Origin: Chloroflexota bacterium
GTDB lineage: Bacteria > Chloroflexota > Anaerolineae > Anaerolineales > Villigracilaceae
Reading direction: 5' to 3'
DNA: 64,000 nt
NCBI GenBank assembly: GCA_026390015.1
Contig: JAPLGS010000156.1
Span: 48,214-112,213 of the forward strand
The stretch's first letter is position 1. Each line of letters starts with the position of its first letter. A model generated the notes under the pieces. That model ran no database searches, was not told the origin of the DNA, and worked only from the letters and a program-made list of their open reading frames with translations. Positions 51,806 to 60,439 of the stretch are shown piece by piece. The position numbers and the translations under genes were made by a program.

Positions 51806-54238
51806 ATGTCAGAATTCCCAACACAGGCACAAGTAGTGATTATCGGCGGCGGCGTAGGCGGAGCGAGCATCGCTTATCATCTCACACTCATGGGCTGGAA
51901 GGATGTCGTCATTCTTGAACGACATGAATTAACAGCAGGGTCCACATGGCATTCGGCGGGGCTGGTCGGCCAAATGCGTTCGGATGCGAATCTCACGCGC
52001 ATGATGCACTACAGCACCGACCTGTATCGCAAACTCAAAGCCGAAACAGGCGTGGATACCTCGTGGCGGGAAGTTGGTGGTCTCCGTCTGGCTTCATCCG
52101 CTGAACGTATGGAGGAGAATAAAAGACTGGTCGGCATGGCGCGCTCCTTTGGCGTTCCAATGGAATTGATCTCGGCGAAAGAAGCGCAAAATTTGTTCCC
52201 GCTCATGTCTATTGACGGTGTGCTCGGCGCGGCATTCACACCCAACGACGGCAGTATTGACCCGACAGGCATGACCAACGCGCTGGCAGCTGGCGCAAAG
52301 AATCGCGGAGCAAAGATATTCACGAACACAAGCGTTGAAGGAATAAACCTCAAAGATGGCCGCGTCTGCGAAGTGGTCACTGATAAAGGTGTGATCAAAA
52401 CTGAAATCGTAGTCAACGCCTCAGGCATGTGGGGACGCGAAGTCGGCAAGATGGTCGGATTGAATCTGCCCGTCGTGCCGATGGCGCATCTTTACATCAT
52501 GACCAAACCGATAGAAGGCGTGACCCACAGCTTCCCCAATTTACGTGACCCTGACCTTTTGGTTTACTGGCGCGAAGAAGTCGGCGGATTGATCACCGGC
52601 GGATACGAACGTCAACCCGCGACCTTCGGCATGAATGGCATTCCAAAGGATTTCAAATTCCAATTGCTCCCGCCCGATTGGGAACGGTTCACCCCGCTAA
52701 TGGAAAATTCAATTCGGCGTGTGCCAGCCATTGAACATGCTGAAGTTGTCAAACTATTGAATGGCCCCGAAGGCTTTACCCCCGATGGCGAATTTTTGCT
52801 CGGGCCCACAACAGTCAAGGGATTCTGGGTGGCATGTGCATTCTGTGCACACGGACTCGCTGGCGCGGGCGGCATCGGCAAAGTCATGGCTGAATGGATC
52901 ATTGATGGAAATCCGGAATGGGATATGTGGCGTCTGGATGTCCGCCGCTTCGGCCCGAACTACAACAGCATCAATTACACCGTTGCGCGCACGTTCGAAA
53001 CCTACACGCAGTATTATGACATTCACTTCCCCGGTGAAGAGCGCCTGTCAAAACGCAACGTGCGCACCTCCCCCACTTATTATCGACTGCGCGACCTCGG
53101 ATGTTACTTCGGCGAAAAGATGGGCTGGGAACGCCCGAACTGGTTTAAGAAATACGAAGAACTCGCCACACATGGGCACGAACCACGGGGTTGGGCTCGT
53201 CAAAATTGGTCACGCGCCATCGGTCACGAACACTTGATGACACGCGAGAATGCGGGCCTTTTCGATGAAACATCCTTCAATAAATTTGAAGTGCGCGGCA
53301 TTGGCGCATTAAATTTCCTCAACACAGTCTGCGCAAATGAAATAGACCAGCCGATCGGCACTATCATCTATACGCAGGCGCTCAACAAACGCGGCGGCAT
53401 TGAATGTGACTTCACCGTCACGCGCCTCGCGCAAGATCGCTTCTTCATTGTAACTGGCACAGCGTTCGGTCAGCATGATATGTCGTGGCTCTCGCTCAAC
53501 ATGCCCGAAGACGGCACCGTCGCAATTGAAGATGTCAGCTCAGCCTATGCTTGTCTCGGCATGTGGGGACCGAAGGCTCGCAAGATCCTGGAGAAAGTCA
53601 CTTCGGATGATGTGTCCAATGGCGGATTCCCTTATATGACAAATCGCCGCATCACCATAGGCGACATCCCCGTGCTCGCTTCGCGCGTAACTTATGTTGG
53701 CGAGCTCGGCTGGGAATTCTACTGTCCGACAGAGTACGGGCTGCGGCTGTGGGACACACTCTGGGAAGCAGGCGCTCCTGAAGGCATGGTCGCTGGCGGA
53801 TACAAGGCCATAGACACTTTGCGCCTAGAAAAGGGTTATCGTTATTGGAGCGGTGAAATTTCCCCCGATTACACTCCTTATGAAGCAGGCCTTGGTTTTG
53901 CAGTGAAATTGGATAAGGCAAATTTCACTGGCAAAGAAGCATTGCTCAAGCAAAAGGCTGAAGGCATCAAACGCAAGCTTTGCACACTCACACTTGCCGA
54001 TGACCGCACGATCGTACTCGGGAAGGAACCGATTCGCGCCGGCGATACCATTGTCGGCTGGGTGGCTTCAGGCGGATTCGGCTATTCGGTGAACAAGTCC
54101 ATTGCCTACGCTTATCTTCCAATGGAGTACACGAAGGTTGGAACAAAATTACAGGTTGAATGTTTCGGGGAACAAGTCGGCGCGGAAGTGGCGCAAGCCG
54201 TGTTATGGGACCCGAAGGCTGAGAGAATTCGTCAGTAA
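51806..54238 (+). CDS. dimethylglycine/sarcosine dehydrogenase-like flavoprotein (DAO + GCV_T)
   Basis: An 810-residue paralogue of the enzyme at 47518. The FAD domain has VIIGGGVGGASIAYHL and AGSTWHSAGLVGQ with His49 in the covalent-flavin position, closer to classical dimethylglycine dehydrogenase than its partner (GESSH). The C-terminal GCV_T domains carry AGLFDETSFNKFEVRG, GELGWEFYCPTEY, DTLRLEKGYRYWSGEISP and GGFGYSVNKSIAYAYLP. The two could act one after the other on a di- or trimethylated amine. AGGAG precedes the ATG. It is followed by the choline-kinase-like gene. Confidence 0.9.
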   Translation: MSEFPTQAQVVIIGGGVGGASIAYHLTLMGWKDVVILERHELTAGSTWHSAGLVGQMRSDANLTRMMHYSTDLYRKLKAETGVDTSWREVGGLRLASSAERMEENKRLVGMARSFGVPMELISAKEAQNLFPLMSIDGVLGAAFTPNDGSIDPTGMTNALAAGAKNRGAKIFTNTSVEGINLKDGRVCEVVTDKGVIKTEIVVNASGMWGREVGKMVGLNLPVVPMAHLYIMTKPIEGVTHSFPNLRDPDLLVYWREEVGGLITGGYERQPATFGMNGIPKDFKFQLLPPDWERFTPLMENSIRRVPAIEHAEVVKLLNGPEGFTPDGEFLLGPTTVKGFWVACAFCAHGLAGAGGIGKVMAEWIIDGNPEWDMWRLDVRRFGPNYNSINYTVARTFETYTQYYDIHFPGEERLSKRNVRTSPTYYRLRDLGCYFGEKMGWERPNWFKKYEELATHGHEPRGWARQNWSRAIGHEHLMTRENAGLFDETSFNKFEVRGIGALNFLNTVCANEIDQPIGTIIYTQALNKRGGIECDFTVTRLAQDRFFIVTGTAFGQHDMSWLSLNMPEDGTVAIEDVSSAYACLGMWGPKARKILEKVTSDDVSNGGFPYMTNRRITIGDIPVLASRVTYVGELGWEFYCPTEYGLRLWDTLWEAGAPEGMVAGGYKAIDTLRLEKGYRYWSGEISPDYTPYEAGLGFAVKLDKANFTGKEALLKQKAEGIKRKLCTLTLADDRTIVLGKEPIRAGDTIVGWVASGGFGYSVNKSIAYAYLPMEYTKVGTKLQVECFGEQVGAEVAQAVLWDPKAERIRQ

Positions 54239-54373
54239 GCAGGATCAACTTGAAAGTTTAGGAAGAAGCTATATTCTTCATCCAAAAATAAACTGGAGGT
54301 GGCCGTCTGAAATAATAATCATGGAAAGCGCTCACGCAAGCAAAAATCCTAATCCTAAATTGGAGAAAATGCC

Positions 54374-55309
54374 ATGTCAGTACTCGCAATTGATAAAGCC
54401 ATTGATAAAGTCCCATTTCTGGCCGGGTCAAAGAATATCAAGAAGACTCCTTTGAGCGGCGGCATCACAAATTTGAATTTCCGGATCGATGCAGACGGCC
54501 GATCGTATGTGATAAGGCTCGCAGGCGAGGGCACGGAACAACTCGGTATTAAACGCGATGTGGAATATGCAGCGAATTACGCGGCGGGACAAATGGGGAT
54601 CGCGCCCGAGGTTGTATTTTTTATTGAGCCTGAGAATTACATCGTGACGCGTTTTGTCGCTGGAAAGGTCATTCCGCCTGATCTGATCAAGACACCTGAT
54701 TATCTTGCGCGCGTGGCAAAAAAGATCCGCCTCTTTCATATGCGCGGGCCAAAGTTAAAAGGCGAGTTTAATGTATTCCGACGTGTGGAAATGCTGACGA
54801 AGATTTCAAAAAAAAATAATGCAAAGTTCCCGCACGATTGGGATTGGATCATGCAGAAGACAAAGGAAGTGGAGAAGGCACTCGCGAAAGATCCTTACAT
54901 CCCCACTCCTACGCATAACGATCTTCTCAATCTAAACTGGCTTGAAGAAGATGTGCCCGGCGATATTGGCGAGATTCGTTTGCTCGATTGGGAATACGCG
55001 GGCATGGGTGATATTTTCTTTGACCTGGGAAATTTCTCCCACCATCATCGGCTGAATGAAGACCAGGTGGATAACTTCCTATATGAGTATTTTGGTGAAG
55101 TGACCGACAAGCAATATGCGCGTTTGCGCCTGATGTGGCCGATGTCTGAACTACACGAGTCGATGTGGGGAACAACACAGACGGGCATCTCTAAACTGGA
55201 AGAGGATTTCCAGGGATATGCAGATCTGTGGTTTGCGCGCTTCCGCCAGCACGTCACGGACTATCGCTGGGATCAGTGGTTGAAGGATGTTGGCAAGAAA
55301 AGCAAATAA
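54374..55309 (+). CDS. choline/ethanolamine kinase-like phosphotransferase
   Basis: A 311-residue aminoglycoside/choline-kinase-fold enzyme. The nucleotide loop is LSGGITNLNFRI, the catalytic loop HNDLLNLN has H181, D183 and N188, and the metal-binding segment LLDWEYAGMGDIFFDLGNF (D205) is specific for the choline/ethanolamine kinase (LicA) branch. It should phosphorylate the hydroxyl of an amino alcohol. The 135 bases upstream hold no gene I can support. It sits between the second dehydrogenase and the aldolase, so its product may feed one of them. Substrate not proven. Confidence 0.88.
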   Translation: MSVLAIDKAIDKVPFLAGSKNIKKTPLSGGITNLNFRIDADGRSYVIRLAGEGTEQLGIKRDVEYAANYAAGQMGIAPEVVFFIEPENYIVTRFVAGKVIPPDLIKTPDYLARVAKKIRLFHMRGPKLKGEFNVFRRVEMLTKISKKNNAKFPHDWDWIMQKTKEVEKALAKDPYIPTPTHNDLLNLNWLEEDVPGDIGEIRLLDWEYAGMGDIFFDLGNFSHHHRLNEDQVDNFLYEYFGEVTDKQYARLRLMWPMSELHESMWGTTQTGISKLEEDFQGYADLWFARFRQHVTDYRWDQWLKDVGKKSK

Positions 55310-55356
55310 GCAAGCATGCAGGATGAAATAGTTTTATTAAACATAAGGAGAAACAA

Positions 55357-56232
55357 ATGTCTATCGTAAATGCAAAAGAAATCATGATCCCCGCGGCGAA
55401 AGAGGGCTGGGCCGTGGGCGCGTTCAACATCACTGATTTGATCCAGTTTGAAGCGGTGATCGATGCGGCTATTGAAAAGAGAACCCCGGTTATCGTTCAG
55501 ACCTCAGTCAAGCCCTCGCAATTTCTAGGGACTCAAATGATGGTAAATATCTTCCGCACTTTGGCTGAATCTGCGCCTGTGCCGGTCTGCCTGCATCTCG
55601 ACCATTCCACCAGCGTTGACTACTGCAAGAAGTGCGCCGACGCCGGCTATACCAACATCATGATCGATGCCTCCAAGCAGTCCTACGAAGAGAACATCCG
55701 CCAGACCAAGGAAGTGGTCGATTACTGCCACGCGATCGGCGGCATCTCCGTCGAAGGCGAGTTGGGAACCGTGGGCGGCGTGGAAGACCAGATCAAGGTT
55801 GCGGAAGATGAAGCGCAGCTTGCGAACCCCGAGCAATCCATTGAGTTCGTTGAACGCACAGGAGTGGATATCTTCGCGCCTGCCATCGGCACGGCGCATG
55901 GTGTGTACAAGACCAAGAATCCGAAAATTGATTTTGAGCGCATGGCTGTCATCCACAAGATGTTGAACAGCAACGGCATCAAGACTCCGCTCGTTGTACA
56001 TGGCGGAACGGGTCTACCCGATGATTATGTTGCCAAACTTCTTGCTGCTGGCGGCGCGAAATTCAACGTGTCCACCGAGTTGAAGCACACCTTGCTTGAT
56101 GCGAAATGGGAATATCTGTCCGCTCACCGCGAGGAATATGACCCCGGCAAGCTGGATGTTTTTGTCCGCGATGCGACCCGCAAGGCCGTGATGCACTGGA
56201 TGGATAAGCTGGGTTGTGAAGGGAAGGCGTAG
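55357..56232 (+). CDS. class II fructose/tagatose-bisphosphate aldolase family protein
   Basis: A 291-residue zinc aldolase. Catalytic features are complete: HLDHSTSVDYC (catalytic Asp and zinc His), ISVEGELGTVGG, AIGTAHGVYK (zinc His) and VVHGGTGLPDD. The family cleaves ketose bisphosphates to dihydroxyacetone phosphate and an aldehyde, and some members take other sugar-like phosphates. In this operon it probably splits a phosphorylated intermediate rather than glycolytic fructose bisphosphate; this is inference. AAGGAG precedes the ATG. Confidence 0.9.
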   Translation: MSIVNAKEIMIPAAKEGWAVGAFNITDLIQFEAVIDAAIEKRTPVIVQTSVKPSQFLGTQMMVNIFRTLAESAPVPVCLHLDHSTSVDYCKKCADAGYTNIMIDASKQSYEENIRQTKEVVDYCHAIGGISVEGELGTVGGVEDQIKVAEDEAQLANPEQSIEFVERTGVDIFAPAIGTAHGVYKTKNPKIDFERMAVIHKMLNSNGIKTPLVVHGGTGLPDDYVAKLLAAGGAKFNVSTELKHTLLDAKWEYLSAHREEYDPGKLDVFVRDATRKAVMHWMDKLGCEGKA

Positions 56233-56261
56233 GAAGAGCAAGTAGACAAGTAAATAAGTAG

Positions 56262-56299
56262 ACAGGTAAACATTCGTACGTGTATACGTGTTTACCTGT
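56262..56299. repeat. intergenic palindrome between aldolase and aminotransferase genes
   Basis: ACAGGTAAACA pairs perfectly with TGTTTACCTGT; inside, CGTA pairs with TACG, making a nearly continuous hairpin. It is flanked by related words (GTAGACAAGTAAATAAGTA) and resembles the repeat at 57433. Confidence 0.6.
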
Positions 56300-56329
56300 G
56301 TACCTAAATCAAACAGGAGAAAACAAGTA

Positions 56330-57436
56330 ATGAAAAAAGTTGAAGAATTTTACGCCCCGTGGGTTAAGGGCATCCCGATGTATATCTCAGATCATATTGA
56401 GAAGGCCTGGAGAGACCCGTCACTACACCGCATGATGTCGAACGAGAATCCACTCCCGCCGTCTGATAAAGTTTTGGCAGCGATGGTCAAGTACGCCAAG
56501 ATGGCAAACCGCTATCCCGATCAGGGATTGGTTGTCCGCAGTAAGATCGCCGAGATGAACAATGTAGACGGTCCTGGCAATGTGATGATCGGCAACGGCT
56601 CCAGTGAAGTCTATGACAATATCTTCCGCATGTTCCTTGAACCCGGCGATGAGGTCATTCAGCACACCCCCTGCTTCGGCATTTACGGTCTGCGCGGATC
56701 TTTGCTCGGCGGAAAGATGGTCTCAGTGCCGATGATCTACAAGGATCATCTCATGCACTACGATCCCGAATCCATCATAAAGGCTGTCACGGCCAAGACC
56801 AAGATCATCGTCGTCGCGAATCCAAACAATCCGACGGGCAACTATATGGACCCGAAGCACTTCATCACCATTGCCGAATTGGGAATTCCTTTCGTCATTG
56901 ATGAAGCCTACATGGAATACGCTGGCTTGGGCATGTCACAGGTGCAGTTGACCAAGAAATATAACAACGTATTGATCACCCGCACACTCTCGAAGGCCTA
57001 TGGTCTGGCGGGCATGCGTTTCGGATACACGATCGCAAACAAGGAAGTCATTGATCAGATCGCCGGCTCGCTTCTTCCGTGGAACGTGGGCACGATCCCC
57101 ATGTGGGCGGCATTGGCTGCGTTTGAAGATGTAGAAGGTCTGGCGGAACGTGTCAAGTTCAACAACAACGCGACAGACTTCATCACCGAGTCGTTGAGCA
57201 TAATTCCCGGCTTCTATGTCATGCCATCCAAAGCCAACTATATTCTCTTTGACTGCGGTGAGACTGGCAAGACCGGCAAGGAAGTTCTCGCATACGCAGA
57301 AACAAAAGGCATCATCCTGCGCGGCGAAAGCAAGAAATACGGCAGCGATGGCTGGTTCCGCGTGACCGTGGGCTCGACGGAAGAAAATCAATTGTTCGTT
57401 GATACCGTCCTCGAGTTCTTTGGGATGAAGAAGTAG
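56330..57436 (+). CDS. HisC-like PLP aminotransferase (class I/II)
   Basis: A 368-residue fold-type I aminotransferase close to histidinol-phosphate aminotransferase. The PLP lysine is in RTLSKAYGLAGMRFGY, and NPNNPTGN, the cofactor segment VIDEAYMEYAG and the C-terminal WFRVTVGS are present. A separate his operon is not seen, and the neighbours (aldolase, choline-kinase-like, HAD) suggest it acts on a phosphorylated amino alcohol or amino sugar. I chose ATG 56330, preceded by AGGAG, over a longer open frame that runs through the palindrome. Confidence 0.88.
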   Translation: MKKVEEFYAPWVKGIPMYISDHIEKAWRDPSLHRMMSNENPLPPSDKVLAAMVKYAKMANRYPDQGLVVRSKIAEMNNVDGPGNVMIGNGSSEVYDNIFRMFLEPGDEVIQHTPCFGIYGLRGSLLGGKMVSVPMIYKDHLMHYDPESIIKAVTAKTKIIVVANPNNPTGNYMDPKHFITIAELGIPFVIDEAYMEYAGLGMSQVQLTKKYNNVLITRTLSKAYGLAGMRFGYTIANKEVIDQIAGSLLPWNVGTIPMWAALAAFEDVEGLAERVKFNNNATDFITESLSIIPGFYVMPSKANYILFDCGETGKTGKEVLAYAETKGIILRGESKKYGSDGWFRVTVGSTEENQLFVDTVLEFFGMKK

Positions 57437-57486
57437 ATAGGTAAACAAGGAAACATGTACCCATGTGTACGTGCCTACTTGTCTAC
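57433..57486. repeat. intergenic palindromic repeat between aminotransferase and HAD genes
   Basis: Imperfect palindrome starting GTAGATAGGTAAACA and ending TACTTGTCTAC, with an inner perfect ACATG/CATGT stem. The vocabulary (GTAGA, GTAAACA, GTACAC) is shared with the repeat at 56262, so both belong to one repeat family. Confidence 0.5.
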
Positions 57487-57503
57487 TATAAACGGAGGCA
57501 ACC

Positions 57504-58262
57504 ATGTCAAAAATAAAAGCAGTGTTCTTTGACCAGGATGGCGTGATCATTGACACAGAACGTGACGGTCACCGAGTCTCATTCAATATGACCTTCCAGG
57601 AATTCGGATTCACCGACGAATGGAGCGTGGAGTATTATCACGAACTGCTCCAGATCGCGGGCGGCAAGGAACGCATGAAGCATCATTGGAAGATCAAGGG
57701 ATTTTCCAAGCCGCTGACCGAGGAAGAAATTGACGTTCTCGTCAAGGATATGCACAAGCGCAAGACCGCTTTGTTCGTGGAATTGATCGAGACTGGCAAA
57801 CTCCCTTTGCGCCCGGGCATTCATCGCTTTATGAAAGAGGCGATGCAAGCAAATCTCAAGATCGCGATCTGCACTACCTCCAATGAACAGGCCGCAAAAG
57901 CGATCACTGGAGGCTTGCTTTCAGATATCAAATTTGAGATCGTACTGGCAGGTGACGTGGTCGAGAAGAAGAAGCCTGATCCAGAAATTTATATTCTCGC
58001 GCTCTCCAAGCTTGGGCTGACACCCGGGGAAGTGATCGTAGTGGAAGATTCCAAGAATGGCGTCAAAGCCGCCAAAGCAGCGGGCGCGAATATCATCGTC
58101 ACCACGAATCACTACACTGAAAAAGAAGATGTAGACGCCGGTGATGTGATCGTCTCCTGCCTCGGTGATGCCGATGGCGAAAAAGCCGAACTCCGCAAAG
58201 GTGGCATCAAAGACTTCGACGGCGTTGTGCACGTGGCGCAGTTGATGGAACTGTTCGGTTAG
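57504..58262 (+). CDS. HAD-superfamily phosphatase (CbbY/phosphoglucomutase-like)
   Basis: A 252-residue HAD hydrolase. Motif I FFDQDGVIIDTE supplies the nucleophile and acid Asp pair, motif II is CTTSNEQ, and motifs III and IV are KKKPDPEIY and VVEDSKNGVKAAKAAG. The cap is helical and large, as in CbbY, beta-phosphoglucomutase and phosphonatase relatives. It would remove phosphate from a sugar- or amino-polyol-phosphate in the pathway encoded around it, which is inference. A GGAGG site precedes the ATG. Confidence 0.88.
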   Translation: MSKIKAVFFDQDGVIIDTERDGHRVSFNMTFQEFGFTDEWSVEYYHELLQIAGGKERMKHHWKIKGFSKPLTEEEIDVLVKDMHKRKTALFVELIETGKLPLRPGIHRFMKEAMQANLKIAICTTSNEQAAKAITGGLLSDIKFEIVLAGDVVEKKKPDPEIYILALSKLGLTPGEVIVVEDSKNGVKAAKAAGANIIVTTNHYTEKEDVDAGDVIVSCLGDADGEKAELRKGGIKDFDGVVHVAQLMELFG

Positions 58263-58290
58263 ATCAATTCAAAAGTTGAGCGAAATGTTT

Positions 58291-58330
58291 CAAAGGTCAA
58301 AAGTCGAATGTCCCTGACTTTTGACCTTTG
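58291..58330. repeat. perfect 15-bp palindrome upstream of the NUDIX gene
   Basis: CAAAGGTCAAAAGTC pairs perfectly with GACTTTTGACCTTTG around a 10-base loop. There is no T tract after it, so it is not a standard terminator. It may be a member of a genome-wide repeat family or an mRNA-stabilising hairpin. Confidence 0.65.
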
Positions 58331-58348
58331 ATTATTGAAAGGACTATT

Positions 58349-58873
58349 ATGGATGAATTACTCGACATCGTAAACGACGATGACGTTATCACCGGGCAGG
58401 AAATGCGTTCCACGGTCCACAAGCTGGGGCTACAACATCGCGGCGCTCATGTTTTTCTGTTTACGCGCGCAGGAAAAATGCTCGTGCAAAAAAGAAGCGC
58501 GGACCGCGCCGCTTCCCCATCTATGCTGGATTGCTCGGTCTCGGAGCATGTCAAAGCCGGGGAAAGTTATTTCGATGCGGCATTGCGCGGCATGAAGGAA
58601 GAAATGGGTGTGGATGGGATCGAGATCGATCCGCTGGTTACATTTAGAATGAATTATGGGATCAATGATAACGAGATCAGCCGGTTGTTTAAAGGGATCG
58701 TTGATCCTGAAACAGTAAAATTCGATCCCGTTGAAATTGAAGAAATTAATTATTACAGCGTGGATGAATTGCAGGGGATGATCAAAGCTGGCGATCTAAA
58801 ATTTTGCGGCTGGTTCGTTGAAATATTAAATTGGTATGTTGGAAATCCTTCAAAATTATCTGTCTTAAAATAA
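58349..58873 (+). CDS. NUDIX hydrolase-fold protein (IDI/YfcD-like)
   Basis: A 174-residue NUDIX-fold protein. The NUDIX box is degenerate: GESYFDAALRGMKEEMGV, with Ala in place of the first Glu and RG in place of RE, but the metal-binding EE is kept. The preceding SEHVKAGES and the HRGAHVFLFTRAGKMLVQKRS opening resemble isopentenyl-diphosphate isomerase-like and YfcD-like members. I chose ATG 58349 with AAAGGA upstream. Last gene of the plus-strand unit; its substrate is unknown. Confidence 0.83.
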   Translation: MDELLDIVNDDDVITGQEMRSTVHKLGLQHRGAHVFLFTRAGKMLVQKRSADRAASPSMLDCSVSEHVKAGESYFDAALRGMKEEMGVDGIEIDPLVTFRMNYGINDNEISRLFKGIVDPETVKFDPVEIEEINYYSVDELQGMIKAGDLKFCGWFVEILNWYVGNPSKLSVLK

Positions 58874-59029
58874 TTATGGGAACCATGCCTGGGCGGGATA
58901 ACACTCAAGGGTGAAAGATCAACTGTCGGTTTGCGCGAAGCAGATCATATCCAATAAAAATCCGATTTGACTGCAACTTCCTGAAGGAAGAGCCGTATAT
59001 CCTCACGGACATTATTAAAGGAGAATCCC

Positions 59030-60373
59030 ATGAAAACAATCTATAAAGTTCTTTCTGTTTTATCCCTACTCGCACTATTCACATTGACCTTTGCCACACC
59101 CGCGCTGGCCTTCGATGGCCGCGGAGGCGATAAGATCACCATCAAAGCCGATGAGGTTATTAATGATGACCTGTACGTCACCGCGAACGAGTTCGTGCTT
59201 GACGGAACTGTCAAAGGTGACCTGATCGTATTTGGCCAGAACATCACCATCAACGGAACTGTTGAAGGCGATCTGCTCGCCGCGGGTCAAACTGTGATCA
59301 TCAACGGCACAGTCACTGATGACGCGCGCATCGCTGGAGCCGCGCTTCAAATTGGCGAAAGCGCGGTCATTGGCAGCGATCTTCTGGTTGGAGGCGCAAG
59401 CCTTGAAACAAAAAAAGGCAGCGTCGTTAAAGGCGAGATCGTTTTTGGCAGCGCCCAGGCATTGCTTGCCGGTAATGGTGCAGGGGATGTACTCGGTGGC
59501 ACGGCTGCGCTTGAACTCACCGGCTCTTTCGGCGGAAACGTGGAAGCATACGTGGATGCCACCGACGGCACAAAATCATCCATGCCGATGAGCACGTACA
59601 TGAACAACATTCCAATCTCGATCCCAAATGTTCAACCTGGCCTGACAGTTGCCGATGGCGCTAAAATCGCCGGCAACCTGAAATACACCAGCACAGTTGA
59701 CCTGCCCATCCCAAGCGGAGTGGTTGTCGGTAAAGTCACACGCACCGCCCCGCAAGTTAGCACTGAGGCGCGCTATGTTCCACCGACGGCCGCGCAGAAA
59801 GTCGGCACATGGGCGTTGGATATGCTCCGCACCATGATCACCCTGATCTTGTTCGGGCTTCTGCTCGGTTGGTTGTTCCCAATTTTTATGAAGGCTCTGC
59901 CTGAGAAGATCAAATCTCAACCGTGGGCCAGCCTCGGCTGGGGCGCGATCGCATGGGCGGCGTTCTTCTTCGGATTGCTCGCAATCGTGCTCGTGATGAT
60001 CTTCGGTGGATTAGTCTTCGGATTGCTCACGCTCGGCGGAATAAGCGGCTCGGTCATCTGGCTCGGCATTCTCGCTCTCTTTGGACTCACGATCGTGTTT
60101 GTGCTGGTAACTACCTATCTGACAAAGATCATCGTCGGCGACATGCTGGGCAAGTGGATCCTGGACCGCGCCAATCCGACTCTGGCGGAACATAAGGTCT
60201 GGCCGATGGTTATCGGCGTGACCATCCTCGTCCTCATTATTGAGCTGTTCAGCTTCCCGCTCCTGCCGATCGGATTCTTCGGCTGGCTGATCAACTTCTC
60301 GGTCATCCTGTGCGGACTCGGCGCATTATGGATCTGGGGACGCGACGCAATGCAGGCACGCAAGATTGCTTAA
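59030..60373 (+). CDS. bactofilin-like (polymer-forming) exported domain fused to a membrane domain
   Basis: A 447-residue protein. An N-terminal signal peptide (ends ATPALA, about residue 27) is followed by right-handed beta-helix repeats of the bactofilin/DUF583 type (GTVKGDLIVFGQNITING and GTVEGDLLAAGQTVIING), so the polymer-forming part should face outside. The last 180 residues contain five or six hydrophobic spans, beginning with TWALDMLRTMITLILFGLLL. AAAGGAG precedes the ATG. It may be a surface scaffold anchored in the membrane. It ends in a bidirectional terminator. Confidence 0.8.
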   Translation: MKTIYKVLSVLSLLALFTLTFATPALAFDGRGGDKITIKADEVINDDLYVTANEFVLDGTVKGDLIVFGQNITINGTVEGDLLAAGQTVIINGTVTDDARIAGAALQIGESAVIGSDLLVGGASLETKKGSVVKGEIVFGSAQALLAGNGAGDVLGGTAALELTGSFGGNVEAYVDATDGTKSSMPMSTYMNNIPISIPNVQPGLTVADGAKIAGNLKYTSTVDLPIPSGVVVGKVTRTAPQVSTEARYVPPTAAQKVGTWALDMLRTMITLILFGLLLGWLFPIFMKALPEKIKSQPWASLGWGAIAWAAFFFGLLAIVLVMIFGGLVFGLLTLGGISGSVIWLGILALFGLTIVFVLVTTYLTKIIVGDMLGKWILDRANPTLAEHKVWPMVIGVTILVLIIELFSFPLLPIGFFGWLINFSVILCGLGALWIWGRDAMQARKIA

Positions 60374-60383
60374 TTCACTTCAG

Positions 60384-60425
60384 ATAACAAAAAAGGACAG
60401 GCATGCGCCTGTCCTTTTTTGTTAT
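60384..60425. terminator. bidirectional intrinsic terminator
   Basis: ATAACAAAAAAGGACAGGC pairs perfectly with GCCTGTCCTTTTTTGTTAT around a four-base loop; A and T runs on each side make it active in both directions. It separates two convergent genes. Confidence 0.95.
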
Positions 60426-60439
60426 TGGGGCGGAATATA

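Noticed and set aside
54321..54455. Small open frame before the choline-kinase-like gene (MESAHASKNPN...)
   Set aside because: It runs out of frame into the real gene, has no family support, and its second half is a shadow of the kinase gene.
57504..58262. Phosphonoacetaldehyde hydrolase (PhnX) with a PhnW partner
   Set aside because: The HAD protein lacks the PhnX cap lysine context that I can recognise and the aminotransferase is HisC-like, not PhnW-like, although the importer class would fit aminoethylphosphonate.
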